From: Gordonia heveisoli
GTDB taxonomy: Bacteria; Actinomycetota; Actinomycetes; Mycobacteriales; Mycobacteriaceae
Assembly: GCF_030315745.1 (NCBI RefSeq)
Contig: NZ_JASXSH010000005.1
Span: forward strand, 124,001-188,000
Direction of reading: 5' to 3'
DNA: 64,000 nt
Both the position numbers and the translations under genes were made by a program. Each line of letters starts with the position of its first letter. Position 1 is the stretch's first letter. Of this stretch, positions 47,622-56,049 are shown one piece after another. The notes under the pieces are model-generated. The model searched no databases. It had not been told where the DNA came from and saw only the letters and a list, made by a program, of their open reading frames with translations.

Positions 47622-47999
47622 ATGCACGGCGACGACCAGAGCGATGATCAGAGCGACGAGCGGTATCTGCTGCATGTATGCGGCGAGCGGGAATGGGCGA
47701 CGACAGGGGAGACCTACACCCCCGAATCCCTCGGTGGCGTCGGCTTCATCCATCTGTCCGCACCGCGCCAGGTACACCTGCCGGCCAATCGGCTCTACGC
47801 CGGACGCACCGATCTGATCCTGCTCATCATCGACACGAGACGTGTGTCCGACGAGATCCGGTGGGAGCCGGGAGTTCCGGGCGACCCCGCGGCGATGCGT
47901 TTCCCGCACCTGTACGGGCCGCTGCCGAGGTCGGCCGTCGTCGGGGTCCGTCGATACCGCACCGACGGCGACGGACTCTTCGCGCCCGTCACGCTCTGA
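47622..47999 (+). CDS. DUF952 family protein
   Basis: A 125-residue protein of the DUF952 family (fold related to ADP-ribosyltransferase-like glyoxalase-size proteins; function unknown). Signatures: YLLHVCGEREWATTG, GFIHLSAPRQVHLPANRLY, IRWEPGVPGDPAAMRFPHLYGPL. ATG 47622; CAGAAT (47610-47615) is 6 nt upstream, so probably leaderless. Convergent with sigA across a terminator. Confidence 0.85.
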   Translation: MHGDDQSDDQSDERYLLHVCGEREWATTGETYTPESLGGVGFIHLSAPRQVHLPANRLYAGRTDLILLIIDTRRVSDEIRWEPGVPGDPAAMRFPHLYGPLPRSAVVGVRRYRTDGDGLFAPVTL

Positions 48000-48022
48000 T
48001 CGGTCCCGACCGCCAGACGAGA

Positions 48023-48059
48023 CGCGCCCCGGAGACCGAGGAACGGTCGCCGGGGCGCG
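48023..48059. terminator. Bidirectional hairpin terminator of sigA
   Basis: CGCGCCCCGG (48023-48032) pairs with CCGGGGCGCG (48050-48059); an inner GACCG/CGGTC stem (48034-48038, 48044-48048) extends it. Located between the convergent DUF952 gene and sigA. Confidence 0.82.
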
Positions 48060-48077
48060 GATGAACTCAGCTCGCGA

Positions 48078-49535
48078 CTAATCGAGGTAGTCGCGCAGCA
48101 CCTGGGAGCGCGACGGATGGCGCAGCTTCGACATCGTCTTCGATTCGATCTGACGGATCCGTTCCCGGGTCACGCCGTAGACCTGACCGATCTCATCTAG
48201 GGTGCGCGGCTGCCCATCGGTCAGACCGAAGCGCAATCGGACCACGCCGGCCTCGCGCTCGGACAGGGTCTCCAGCACCGACTGCAGCTGATCCTGCAGC
48301 AGCGTGAAGCTCACCGCGTCGACCGCGACGACCGCCTCGGAATCCTCGATGAAGTCGCCGAGCTGGCTGTCGCCCTCGTCACCGATGGTCTGGTCGAGCG
48401 AGATCGGTTCACGCGCGTACTGCTGGATCTCCAGCACCTTCTCCGGCGTGATGTCCATCTCCTTGGCGAGCTCTTCCGGAGTGGGCTCGCGGCCCAGGTC
48501 CTGCAGGAGTTCACGCTGGATACGACCGAGCTTGTTGATCACCTCGACCATGTGCACCGGGATACGGATGGTGCGGGCTTGGTCTGCCATCGCGCGGGTG
48601 ATCGCCTGACGGATCCACCACGTCGCGTAGGTCGAGAACTTGTAGCCCTTGGTGTAGTCGAACTTCTCCACCGCGCGGATCAGACCGAGGTTGCCCTCCT
48701 GGATGAGGTCCAGGAACGCCATACCGCGGCCGGTGTAGCGCTTGGCCAGCGAGACCACCAGGCGGAGGTTGGCCTCCAGCAGGTGGTTCTTGGCGCGATT
48801 GCCGTCCCGGGAGATCCAGTTGAGGTCGCGTTTGGCGGCGGTGCTGATCTTCTCGCCGGACTCCATCATCCGACGCAGACGCTCGGTGGCGAACAGGCCG
48901 GCCTCGATGCGCTTGGCGAGTTCGACCTCCTCCTCCGCGTTCAGCAGGGCGACCTTGCCGATCTGCTTGAGGTAGGCGCGGACCGAGTCGGCCGACGCGG
49001 TCAGCTCCGCATCCTTGCGGGCCTGCCGCAGTGCCTCGGACTCCTCCTCGTCCCAGACGAAATCGCCTGCGGACTTCTCGCCGTCCTTGGCGTCGGATTT
49101 GGCGTCGGCCTTCTTGGCGGGCGCGGCGGTCTTCGCGGTGGGCTTGGCGTCCGCCTCGTCGGCCTCGTCCTCGTCGTCATCCTCGTCATCGTCGTCGGAC
49201 GAGGTGTCGTCCTCGTCGTCGTCATCGACGTCGAGATCGTCGATCTTCACATCGTCGAGTTCGGCGTCGGGGCCGTCGATGTCGTCGATCGAGTCGGGGC
49301 CGTCGTCGGGCTCGGTATCGGGATCGTCGACACCGGCCTTGGCGGTGGCCTTCTTGGCCGCTTTCTTCGCCGGAGCCTTCTTGGCAGCCTTCTTGGCCAC
49401 CTTTTTGGCGGGGGCCTTTTTGGCGGCCTTCTTGGCGGTTCGTTTGGCAGGAGCCTTGTCGCTCGAACTGCCGGCTGACCCTGCGGTCGTCTCGTCGACC
49501 TCGGTGTCTTCCTGACGGGTCTGGGTGGCTGCCAC
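48078..49535 (-). CDS. sigA: Primary RNA polymerase sigma factor SigA
   Basis: Housekeeping sigma-70, 485 residues. From [20 protein letters not shown] onward it is almost the same as mycobacterial SigA through region 4 ([13 protein letters not shown]). The first 170 residues are special: a Lys/Ala-rich stretch of [12 protein letters not shown] repeats (about 30-65) followed by a very acidic Asp/Glu run (about 70-130). GTG at 49535 (protein start VAATQ) mirrors the mycobacterial start and follows AAAGG. The leader is about 110 nt. Confidence 0.96.
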   Translation of the reverse strand: MAATQTRQEDTEVDETTAGSAGSSSDKAPAKRTAKKAAKKAPAKKVAKKAAKKAPAKKAAKKATAKAGVDDPDTEPDDGPDSIDDIDGPDAELDDVKIDDLDVDDDDEDDTSSDDDDEDDDEDEADEADAKPTAKTAAPAKKADAKSDAKDGEKSAGDFVWDEEESEALRQARKDAELTASADSVRAYLKQIGKVALLNAEEEVELAKRIEAGLFATERLRRMMESGEKISTAAKRDLNWISRDGNRAKNHLLEANLRLVVSLAKRYTGRGMAFLDLIQEGNLGLIRAVEKFDYTKGYKFSTYATWWIRQAITRAMADQARTIRIPVHMVEVINKLGRIQRELLQDLGREPTPEELAKEMDITPEKVLEIQQYAREPISLDQTIGDEGDSQLGDFIEDSEAVVAVDAVSFTLLQDQLQSVLETLSEREAGVVRLRFGLTDGQPRTLDEIGQVYGVTRERIRQIESKTMSKLRHPSRSQVLRDYLD

Positions 49536-49653
49536 GTACAACCTTTCGGAACAGACTTCTTCAACTGCACACCCTTGCCGGGCGCACGTCACGGCGGCAC
49601 GGGCCACCGCGGATGAGGGCTTGGTTTGTCGGCGATGTGCACCGATGAGGACC

Positions 49654-49682
49654 ATTGTAACGACATCACCTGCGTCGAACTA
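49654..49682 (-). promoter_or_regulatory. sigA promoter
   Basis: TACAAT on the minus strand (49659-49654) is a consensus -10 about 119 nt before the sigA start. TTCGAC is at 49679-49674, but the spacing of 14 is short, so the -35 is uncertain. Confidence 0.55.
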
Positions 49683-49721
49683 CCAAAGCCCAGTTCACCG
49701 GCTCTCGGACCGGTCGCCGGG

Positions 49722-50510
49722 TCAGGTTCGCAGCCCCTGCGACACCGCCATCGCGGCGCCGACGATACCGGCCGTGTTCGCGAGTTTCGCGGGGACGACC
49801 GGCGTGGAGTTGGTCAGCAGTGGAATCCATTTGTCGGCCTTGCGGCTGATACCGCCGCCGGCGATGAACAGCGTCGGCCAGAACAGCGCCTCGTAGGTGC
49901 TCAGTACCTCGGACACCTTCTCGGTCCATTTGGCGTACGACCAGCCCTTGTCCTCCTTCACGCGGGAGGCGGCGATGTGCTCGGCTTCTTTCTTGCCGAC
50001 GTGTAGGTGGCCGAGCTCGGTATTCGGTACGAGCGTGCCGTTGATCAGGATCGCCGATCCGATGCCGGTGCCGAACGTCAGCATCATGACGACCCCGTCG
50101 ACATCCTTGCCCGCCCCGTGTGCGTCTTCGGCCATGCCTGCGGCGTCGGCGTCGTTGAGCACCGACACCGGCACGCCACCGAGCCGCGAGCCGAACAACT
50201 CGTCGACGGCGGTGCCGATCCAGCTCTTGTCGATGTTGGCGGCGGTGCGCATGACGCCGCCGGTGACGACACCGGGCAGGGTGATGCCGACCGGGCCGGT
50301 CCAGTCGAAGTGGGCCACGACCTCGGCGACCCCACCCGCGACCGCCTCGGGGGTGGCCGGCTGTGGGGTGAGGACCTTGAATCGCTCACCCACGAGGACA
50401 CCAGTGTCGAGGTCGACGACGCCGCCCTTGATGCCTGAGCCACCGACATCGACACCGAAGCCGAGATTGGTTGGGGTGGTCGCGGTCTCGGTTTCGGCTG
50501 ACACGGTCAT
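49722..50510 (-). CDS. ppgK: Polyphosphate glucokinase
   Basis: ROK-family kinase of 262 residues that phosphorylates glucose with polyphosphate or ATP. Phosphate-binding [14 protein letters not shown] is at about 17-30; [14 protein letters not shown] and [15 protein letters not shown] are the sugar and nucleotide motifs; the mobile [12 protein letters not shown] segment is characteristic of PpgK. It lies between sigA and suhB exactly as Rv2702. ATG 50510. Confidence 0.94.
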   Translation of the reverse strand: MTVSAETETATTPTNLGFGVDVGGSGIKGGVVDLDTGVLVGERFKVLTPQPATPEAVAGGVAEVVAHFDWTGPVGITLPGVVTGGVMRTAANIDKSWIGTAVDELFGSRLGGVPVSVLNDADAAGMAEDAHGAGKDVDGVVMMLTFGTGIGSAILINGTLVPNTELGHLHVGKKEAEHIAASRVKEDKGWSYAKWTEKVSEVLSTYEALFWPTLFIAGGGISRKADKWIPLLTNSTPVVPAKLANTAGIVGAAMAVSQGLRT

Positions 50511-50648
50511 GGTGGTCCTCTCCGACGCGATTGCTGCTGCTGCGCGTCCAGGCTATCGGCGCGTCGCGGGTTACGTGTGGTGTGTGGGAATTGCCGTGTC
50601 GGGTCCGCGGCTGTCGAAGGTCGATGTCCGATTGTGTTGAATGGAGTC

Positions 50649-51509
50649 GTGAATCCGACACCGAGTCCCGAAACCCTGGCCGAGATCGCGCGCGCGGTTG
50701 CCGAGGAGGCCGCCGCACATGTGCGCCGTCGCCGGCCGGAATTGTTCGAGGTGTCCGGGACCCGGTCGGCCGACGACGTGGTGTCGACGAAGTCGACCGA
50801 GACCGATCCGGTGACGGTCGCCGACACCGAGACCGAAACCCTGATCCGCGACCTGCTGCACCGTGCGCGTCCCGACGACGAGGTACTCGGTGAGGAGGCC
50901 GGCGGCTCGGTCCGGGTGCCCAGCGGCGTGCGTTGGGTCGTCGATCCGATCGACGGCACGGTGAACTTCATGTACGGCGTGCCCGCCTATGCGGTGTCGG
51001 TCGCCGCGCAGGTCGACGGCGAGTCGGTGGCGGGGGCGGTCGTCGATGTGGCCCGGGAACTGACCTACAGCGCCGCGCTCGGCGGCGGGTCCTATGTCGC
51101 CGACCGGGAGGGCAACCGGCATCGGTTGTCCTGCAACCAGATCGACCGGGCGGAGCTGGCGCTGGTGGCCACCGGATTCGCCTACGACGCACCGCGACGG
51201 GCTGCGCAGGGCAGGATCGTGGCCGGTCTGCTGCCACAGATCCGCGACATCCGGCGCATCGGTGCGGCCGCGCTCGATCTGTGCATGGTGGCCACCGGTG
51301 CGGTCGACGCTCACTACGAGCACGGCCTGAGTCCGTGGGACTGGGCAGCTGGTGCGCTGATCGCGGCCGAGGCGGGTGCGGTGGTGCGTACGCCACCGCC
51401 GGATTCGCGTGCGTCGGAGGGCTATCTGACGATGGCCAGTGCGCCGGGCGTGGCGACCGAATTGGTCGCTCTCATCGACGAACTGGGCGGACTCGACCCG
51501 CTCGGCTGA
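50649..51509 (+). CDS. suhB: Inositol-1-monophosphatase family protein (SuhB)
   Basis: Mg-dependent phosphatase of 286 residues that makes free inositol, needed for phosphatidylinositol and mycothiol. Metal ligands: GEEAGG (about 85) and DPIDGTVNF (about 101-109), and WDWAAGALIAAEAG near the end. GTG 50649 is preferred. A three-codon frame ATG GAG TCG TGA (50641-50652) overlaps that GTG as GTGA. ATG/GTG alternatives further up lack support. Confidence 0.9.
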   Translation: MNPTPSPETLAEIARAVAEEAAAHVRRRRPELFEVSGTRSADDVVSTKSTETDPVTVADTETETLIRDLLHRARPDDEVLGEEAGGSVRVPSGVRWVVDPIDGTVNFMYGVPAYAVSVAAQVDGESVAGAVVDVARELTYSAALGGGSYVADREGNRHRLSCNQIDRAELALVATGFAYDAPRRAAQGRIVAGLLPQIRDIRRIGAAALDLCMVATGAVDAHYEHGLSPWDWAAGALIAAEAGAVVRTPPPDSRASEGYLTMASAPGVATELVALIDELGGLDPLG

Positions 51510-51528
51510 TCCGCCGCCCGCTCACCGG

Positions 51529-52233
51529 TCAGCAGCTCGACGAGTGGACCGCGCTGAGGAGGCTGGGATCGACGCCGGTGTCGGGGTTCTTCGGGTTGGC
51601 GGCCTTCAGCGCCTCCAGGGCGGCCTTGGAGTCCTGCGACCAGTCCGGACCCTTGTAGTACGTGCCCAGGGCGACGTCGACCGAGGTGTCGCGACGGTTG
51701 TCGGTGACCAGTTCGGCGCACGGGAAGGCGACCCACAGTGCGGCTGCGCCGGATTTGCCCGCCGCGCCGAAGCGGATCTGTGCGACGCAGTTCAGGTCGT
51801 GGTTGGGATAGATCGGGTCGTCGCCGTACGGGTTGTCGGCGGCGGGGGTGAAACCCTGCCGGGTCAGGTCGTCGGAGACCGAGCGGGCGGCACCGCGTTC
51901 GTTGGAGGCGTTGAGGACCCGGATCTGGAAGGTCGACAGCGCCGCCGGGATCACCTCGAGCATCTCGGCGCGCGGCGCGACGGTTTGTGTGGCGGCCGGG
52001 GTGGCCGGCGGTGTGTTCGGCCCGGCGGTGGTCGACGAGGCGGTGGCCGGGGTCGGCTGATTGCAGTCGGTCGGTGCGGCCTCGGTGGTGTCGTCGGATA
52101 GTGCGACCGACCACACCACGACACCGACCAGTGCCAACACCACCATGGCGATGATGGCCGGCAGGTGGCGGCGACGCCGGTAGGGTTGACCGTTCTCATC
52201 GGTCGGATATCCGGTCGTGATCTGCGATACCAC
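51529..52233 (-). CDS. cei: Cell envelope integrity protein Cei (LytR C-terminal domain)
   Basis: A 234-residue membrane-anchored protein like Rv2700. Basic cytoplasmic head, one membrane helix (about 25-47), a Pro/Thr/Ala linker, then a LytR_C-type extracellular domain (QIRVLNASNERGAARSVSDDL) with four Cys. In M. tuberculosis loss of Cei weakens the envelope. GTG 52233 is preceded by GGAG 6 nt away. The -10 TACAGT on this strand is about 45 nt upstream. Confidence 0.85.
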   Translation of the reverse strand: MVSQITTGYPTDENGQPYRRRRHLPAIIAMVVLALVGVVVWSVALSDDTTEAAPTDCNQPTPATASSTTAGPNTPPATPAATQTVAPRAEMLEVIPAALSTFQIRVLNASNERGAARSVSDDLTRQGFTPAADNPYGDDPIYPNHDLNCVAQIRFGAAGKSGAAALWVAFPCAELVTDNRRDTSVDVALGTYYKGPDWSQDSKAALEALKAANPKNPDTGVDPSLLSAVHSSSC

Positions 52234-52364
52234 CGTGGACTCCGCTCCTTCTCCGACGTGCGACTGCGCCCACTGTAGAGGGTGTGTAAAGCCGACGGCG
52301 GCAGGGCTCGCCAGAGCGGACTGTCGGCGAGGACACGCCCGACACGGCGCCGGTGAACTCATGG

Positions 52365-52393
52365 TTGACCCGGCGGTCTCGGTGCACTATTCT
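52365..52393 (+). promoter_or_regulatory. Promoter of the DUF4193 gene
   Basis: TTGACC (52365-52370), 17 nt, TATTCT (52388-52393): the best housekeeping-type promoter in the window. It implies a start near 52400 and a leader of about 215 nt. Confidence 0.75.
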
Positions 52394-52399
52394 TCGGGC

Positions 52400-52614
52400 G
52401 CCCGCTCTCCTCAGCCCTGAGGGAGGGAATCGGCGAAAAGTGATCAAGATCACAGGAGTCGACTGGGTATCGGGAAACGAATTGCATTGGTCGCGACGTT
52501 GTAGTGACCCCGCAGTGATGTCGATCCCGGCGGGGCTGCGCATAAGGAAGGGCTGTCCGGCCACAAGCCGGCAGCCGGGAGCGCTTGTGAGACTCTCGAC
52601 AAGTAAGGCACACG
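52400..52614 (+). ncRNA. Structured 5' leader of the DUF4193 gene (unclassified)
   Basis: The leader can fold into successive hairpins: CCTCAG/CTGAGG near 52412-52424; GTGATC/GATCAC at 52440-52453; CCCCGC/GCGGGG at 52508-52513 and 52530-52535; GGCTG-T-CCGGC with GCCGGCAGCC at 52551-52561 and 52567-52576; and CTTGTGAG with CTC-G-ACAAG at 52584-52603, directly before the TAAGG ribosome site (52604-52608). I do not recognise the arrangement as a known riboswitch class. Confidence 0.5.
52439..52454. promoter_or_regulatory. CRP/GlxR-like palindrome
   Basis: AGTGATCAAGATCACA fits the CRP-family site TGTGA-N6-TCACA apart from the first base, and its core GTGATC-AA-GATCAC is a perfect palindrome. 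It lies about 40 bp downstream of the DUF4193 start point and 206 bp before cei, so it could roadblock one gene or serve the other. Confidence 0.55.
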
Positions 52615-52914
52615 ATGGCTACTGATTACGACGCCCCACGACGTACCGAGACCGAAGATCTCAACGAGGATTCCCTCGAGGAGCTGAAGGCCCGGCGCAG
52701 TGAGGCGCAATCCTCGGCGGTGGATGTCGACGAGGGTGACACTGCCGAGTCCTTCGAACTCCCCGGTGCGGATTTGTCCGGCGAGGAGCTCTCGGTGCGG
52801 GTGGTGCCGAAGCAGGCAGACGAATTCACCTGCAGCAGCTGCTTTCTCGTCTACCACCGCAGCCGGTTGGACCACGAGAACGGCTCGGAGATGATCTGCG
52901 TCGACTGCGCCTGA
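52615..52914 (+). CDS. DUF4193 family protein (Rv2699c-like)
   Basis: A 99-residue, strongly acidic protein found throughout Actinobacteria; function unknown. The C-terminal zinc ribbon is CSSCFLVYHRSRL...MICVDC (four Cys). The head MATDYDAPRRTE is characteristic. ATG 52615 follows TAAGG by 6 nt. It has a strong promoter, a long structured leader and its own terminator, so it is probably well expressed and regulated. Confidence 0.88.
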   Translation: MATDYDAPRRTETEDLNEDSLEELKARRSEAQSSAVDVDEGDTAESFELPGADLSGEELSVRVVPKQADEFTCSSCFLVYHRSRLDHENGSEMICVDCA

Positions 52915-52947
52915 ACGGCGGGTCACGCCGGTCGAAACCGGAAACTG

Positions 52948-52994
52948 CAAGACAGGACGAACCCCGCGGGGCGCGTCCTGTCTTGCTTTGTCTT
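52948..52994 (+). terminator. Rho-independent terminator after the DUF4193 gene
   Basis: CAAGACAGGACG (52948-52959) pairs with CGTCCTGTCTTG (52974-52985); an inner CCCCGCGGGG closes the loop; CTTTGTCTT follows. A rare case here with a U-rich tail. Confidence 0.88.
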
Positions 52995-53009
52995 ATTCCC
53001 TCTCGGGCG

Positions 53010-53534
53010 CTACCCGGTGGCAGGCGGTTGCGCCGCGGCGTCCTCGACGCCCAGCGCGGCCAGCAACTGCGCCGGACGGCGGGTGGAGACCAGCCAGTAG
53101 GGCGTCGGATCGTCGGGGTCGTCGAGAACGATGAGCACCATCGTCTTCACCCAGGCACGATGAACGAGGTAGGCGGCCGGATCGAGCTGACGGCCGAGTG
53201 CGGCGCTCTTCGCGGTCGCCGGGACACTCGCGGCACGCGCGATGACCGACCGGGGCAGGCGGGCCCGGTCGGCGTGCAGCAGACGATCGTGGTCGACGCG
53301 GATGCGGGTACGACTCATCGATAGCAGCACGGCGACGCACAGGACCGCGGTCCCCGCATAGCCGAGCAGTCCCCACGGCGAGTTGTGTGCGGAGAGTTCG
53401 ATCTCGTGGCCGACGACACCGGTCACCACGGCTGCCGCCAGCCACCACCACCAGGGCACATAGAGCCGTTCGTCGAAGAGTGGGCCATCGGCTGCCGAAT
53501 CGTGCGACTTCTCTGGTGAATCTGGTGCGGGCAC
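53010..53534 (-). CDS. DUF3093 family membrane protein (Rv2698-like)
   Basis: A 174-residue protein. LFDERLYVPWWWWLAAAVVTGVVG marks the family. It has two membrane helices (about 35-57, 66-85) followed by a PH-like cytoplasmic domain (RTRIRVDHDRLLHADRARLPRS). Function unknown. GTG 53534; TACGCT on this strand (53546-53541) is 6 nt upstream, so the transcript is probably leaderless and its -10 overlaps that of dut. Confidence 0.82.
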   Translation of the reverse strand: MPAPDSPEKSHDSAADGPLFDERLYVPWWWWLAAAVVTGVVGHEIELSAHNSPWGLLGYAGTAVLCVAVLLSMSRTRIRVDHDRLLHADRARLPRSVIARAASVPATAKSAALGRQLDPAAYLVHRAWVKTMVLIVLDDPDDPTPYWLVSTRRPAQLLAALGVEDAAAQPPATG

Positions 53535-53540
53535 GCGATC

Positions 53541-53550
53541 AGCGTAGTCT
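53541..53550. promoter_or_regulatory. Overlapping divergent -10 elements of dut and DUF3093
   Basis: AGCGTAGTCT reads as TAGTCT (53545-53550) for dut on + and as TACGCT (53546-53541) for the DUF3093 gene on -. The two hexamers share two bases; each lies 6 nt from a GTG start. Confidence 0.6.
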
Positions 53551-53556
53551 GCCTGC

Positions 53557-54060
53557 GTGACCGTTGATCCGTCCCCTCTCGCACCGTCCGGAATCGCACC
53601 CATCCGCGTGCGCCGACTCGATCCGGAACTACCGCTGCCGACCCGAGCGCACCCCGGCGACGCGGGCGTCGACCTGTACTCGACCATCGATCTGGAACTG
53701 CCCGCCGGCCGACGGCAATTGGTGCCCACCGGTATTGCGATCGCGCTGCCGATCGGCACCGTCGGGCTGATCCATCCGCGGTCCGGTCTGGCCGCGCGCG
53801 CCGGACTGTCCATCGTGAACACTCCGGGCACCATCGACGCCGGCTATCGCGGTGAGATCAAGGTCTGTCTGATCAACCTCGATCCCGAGCAGCCGATCGT
53901 CATAGCGCGGGGCGACCGCATCGCCCAGTTGCTGGTGCAGCGGGTGGAGCTGCCCGATTTCGTGGAGGTCGCCGAACTCGACGACACCAGTCGCGGTGCG
54001 GGCGGCTACGGCTCCAGCGGAGGGCATGCGGCGCTGGGGGAGACCGCCGCGCCGCGATGA
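53557..54060 (+). CDS. dut: dUTP diphosphatase
   Basis: Trimeric dUTPase, 167 residues, that keeps uracil out of DNA and supplies dUMP. Motif 1 AGVDLYS, motif 2 [11 protein letters not shown], motif 3 [13 protein letters not shown], motif 4 [10 protein letters not shown] and motif 5 [10 protein letters not shown] are all present. GTG 53557 with TAGTCT 6 nt upstream, thus leaderless. Confidence 0.95.
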   Translation: MTVDPSPLAPSGIAPIRVRRLDPELPLPTRAHPGDAGVDLYSTIDLELPAGRRQLVPTGIAIALPIGTVGLIHPRSGLAARAGLSIVNTPGTIDAGYRGEIKVCLINLDPEQPIVIARGDRIAQLLVQRVELPDFVEVAELDDTSRGAGGYGSSGGHAALGETAAPR

Positions 54061-54121
54061 GCGGACGGGTGGTGGTGTCGTCGCGTCCGATCGGTGCGCC
54101 GGTCGTCTACGCTGGCCTTCC

Positions 54122-54178
54122 ATGGCGCATGTGGGGATGTTGCCGCGAGACGAGGAGCTTGTGACTGATGGCACGTGA
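54122..54178 (+). CDS. Candidate leaderless uORF overlapping the DUF3710 start
   Basis: TACGCT (54108-54113) then, 8 nt on, ATG at 54122 opens an 18-codon frame ending TGA at 54176-54178, 11 nt inside the next gene. The same stretch contains GAGGAG, the ribosome site of the next gene, so translating the uORF would move ribosomes over it. Geometry only. Confidence 0.4.
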   Translation: MAHVGMLPRDEELVTDGT

Positions 54179-55070
54179 GGGTGGCGGCGAATTGCGGATC
54201 GGCGAGGCCGGTGGACCGTATGACTTCGAAGCCCTGGCGACCGACGCCGCGGATCTGGAGAACTCTCACCTCGACCTCGGTTCGGTGCTCGTGCCCGTCG
54301 TCGAGGGTGGCCAGGTCACCGTGGAGATGTCGGCCGATCACCAGCTGCAGGCCGTCTACCTCGTGACCCCGGTTGGCCGGATCACGGTCAGTGCCTTCGC
54401 CGCTCCCAAATCGCCCGGACTGTGGCGTGAGGTGGTGCGTGAACTCGCGACCTCGCTGCGCGACGACGGTGCTGCCACGAGCATCGAGGACGGACACTGG
54501 GGTCGTGAGGTCGTCGCCGTGCTGGACGGCAACACCCATCGCTTCATCGGCGTCGACGGTCCGCGCTGGATGGTGCGTCTCGCTGCCGGCGGCCCGTCCG
54601 AGTTGTCCAACGAGATGGCCCAGCTCGCGCGTGCGGTGCTGGCCGAGACGGTCGTGCGTCGCGGCACCGAGCCGTTCCCGCCGCGGGAACCGCTGCCGAT
54701 CGTGTTGCCGCCCGTGCTCGCCGAACAGGTGAACGCGGCCCAGCAGCAGATGATGGCCGAACTCGACGACACCCAGGGCGGTGGGCCGGGGGCGACGATC
54801 CCCGAGGCCACGTCCGACGCACGGTCCGTCGATGCACCGACCGCCGACGATGTTGCGCCGTCTGCCGAGGAGAACGCAGCGGCCGGCGGTTCGGTACCCG
54901 GTGGTGCGAAGGATCAGGTCGCCCAGGCCACGGTGTGGAACCCGCAGGCCGAGGCCGTAGGCGCCGAAGCGGTCGTCGAGGAAGCCGACGACGAGGACGA
55001 GGTCCCGCCGTCGGAAGGATCGGCGATGCAGCGATTCCGTCGCTTCGGACGTCGGCGCACCGACTCCTAG
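54168..55070 (+). CDS. DUF3710 family protein (Rv2696c-like)
   Basis: A 300-residue conserved actinobacterial protein, function unknown. The DUF3710 core (about 15-190) includes PYDFEALATDAADLENSHLDLGS and FIGVDGPRWMVRLAAGGPS. The last 110 residues are acidic and Ala-rich and end in a basic FRRFGRRRTDS. ATG 54168, with GAGGAG 10 nt before. Follows dut on the same strand. Confidence 0.83.
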   Translation: MAREGGGELRIGEAGGPYDFEALATDAADLENSHLDLGSVLVPVVEGGQVTVEMSADHQLQAVYLVTPVGRITVSAFAAPKSPGLWREVVRELATSLRDDGAATSIEDGHWGREVVAVLDGNTHRFIGVDGPRWMVRLAAGGPSELSNEMAQLARAVLAETVVRRGTEPFPPREPLPIVLPPVLAEQVNAAQQQMMAELDDTQGGGPGATIPEATSDARSVDAPTADDVAPSAEENAAAGGSVPGGAKDQVAQATVWNPQAEAVGAEAVVEEADDEDEVPPSEGSAMQRFRRFGRRRTDS

Positions 55071-55083
55071 CGGTTTCCCCTCG

Positions 55084-55146
55084 GGGGCGCCCGACGCCCC
55101 TGTTGTACCTGAGGTGCGCGGAGCACACGGCCGCAAGCGGGCCGTG
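55084..55146. terminator. Tandem hairpins between DUF3710 and the hydrolase gene
   Basis: GGGGCG/CGCCCC (55084-55089, 55095-55100) and CACGGCC/GGCCGTG (55126-55132, 55140-55146) lie between convergent genes and probably end both transcripts. Confidence 0.5.
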
Positions 55147-55167
55147 GGGGTGGCACCCGCATTCGGC

Positions 55168-55911
55168 TCAATGCGCTATCTCGGTCAGCCGACTCCACTC
55201 GCGGGCACACGAGTCACCGAGTAGGGCCGGGCGAGCACCCCATTGCGCGAGCGTGACCTCGACCAGCGCCGACCGTGGGGCCGCCGCGGCCCATGCCCGG
55301 CCGATCTCGATCGGGTGGATCGGGTCGTCGACCGCCGCGGTCACCACCAGCGGAACGTCGAGCATGGCGATGTCGCCGGGTGTCGGGGAATAGAAGTCGG
55401 CGGCCTGACGCAGCTGCGGAACGAGCCCCGGGTGCAGCGCGCGCCAGGATCGGTCGAGTTCCTGCGCCAGCCACGGGGGACTGGTGCGGTGCAGGTCGGC
55501 GATCGCCGCGTCCAGCCCGTCACGTTCGATGCCGTCGGCGGTGATGCGCGCGCTGGCGGTCGCGATCGCGTGCTCGGGCGACCCGCTCCAGGCGGGCAGC
55601 GCCGCCCACACGCCCGCACAGCCCCCATCGTCGTTGCCGAGCGCCCACCGGACCGCGATCGCGGCACCGATCGACACACCCCCGACGATGATCCGGCCGT
55701 GGGTGGCTACGGCCCGGTCCAGGACCCGCAGATGCCCGTCGACCAGATCCGACGACGGTTCGGAACCGATCAGTTCCACACCCAGCGCGGCGGCCGCCGG
55801 GCCGAACGCGCGAGCCGCGTAGTCGGCGTCGGAGCCGGTTCCGGGAATGGCCACGAGTGCGGTCGGCGCGGCCTGTCGTACCCGGTCAGCCACGTCGATC
55901 GGTCCGGTCAT
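55168..55911 (-). CDS. Alpha/beta-hydrolase-like protein (Rv2695-like)
   Basis: A 247-residue predicted alpha/beta hydrolase. VAIPGTGSDADYAARAFGPAA resembles the oxyanion strand, GGVSIGAAIAVRWAL the nucleophile elbow (G-x-S-x-G with Ser near 80), VTAAVDDPIHP gives an Asp, and the final His may come from TEIAH at the end. Substrate unknown. ATG 55911; ATG 55935 in frame is possible. Confidence 0.75.
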   Translation of the reverse strand: MTGPIDVADRVRQAAPTALVAIPGTGSDADYAARAFGPAAAALGVELIGSEPSSDLVDGHLRVLDRAVATHGRIIVGGVSIGAAIAVRWALGNDDGGCAGVWAALPAWSGSPEHAIATASARITADGIERDGLDAAIADLHRTSPPWLAQELDRSWRALHPGLVPQLRQAADFYSPTPGDIAMLDVPLVVTAAVDDPIHPIEIGRAWAAAAPRSALVEVTLAQWGARPALLGDSCAREWSRLTEIAH

Positions 55912-56049
55912 CGGTACTGGGCATGTTTCGATCATGCCCGACGTTGGACGGAGTGGATGACCAGGTCTAGGCTGACCCCGATGCGGCCGGGTCATCGTCC
56001 AGATGGCGATGATCCAGTGACCTGCGAACCCGACAACCAGGAGGTTGTG

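Noticed and set aside
48552-49478. 308-codon frame antisense to sigA
   Set aside because: Its Gly/Leu/Val-rich sequence mirrors the repetitive Lys/Ala and Asp codons of sigA; no start signal or homology.
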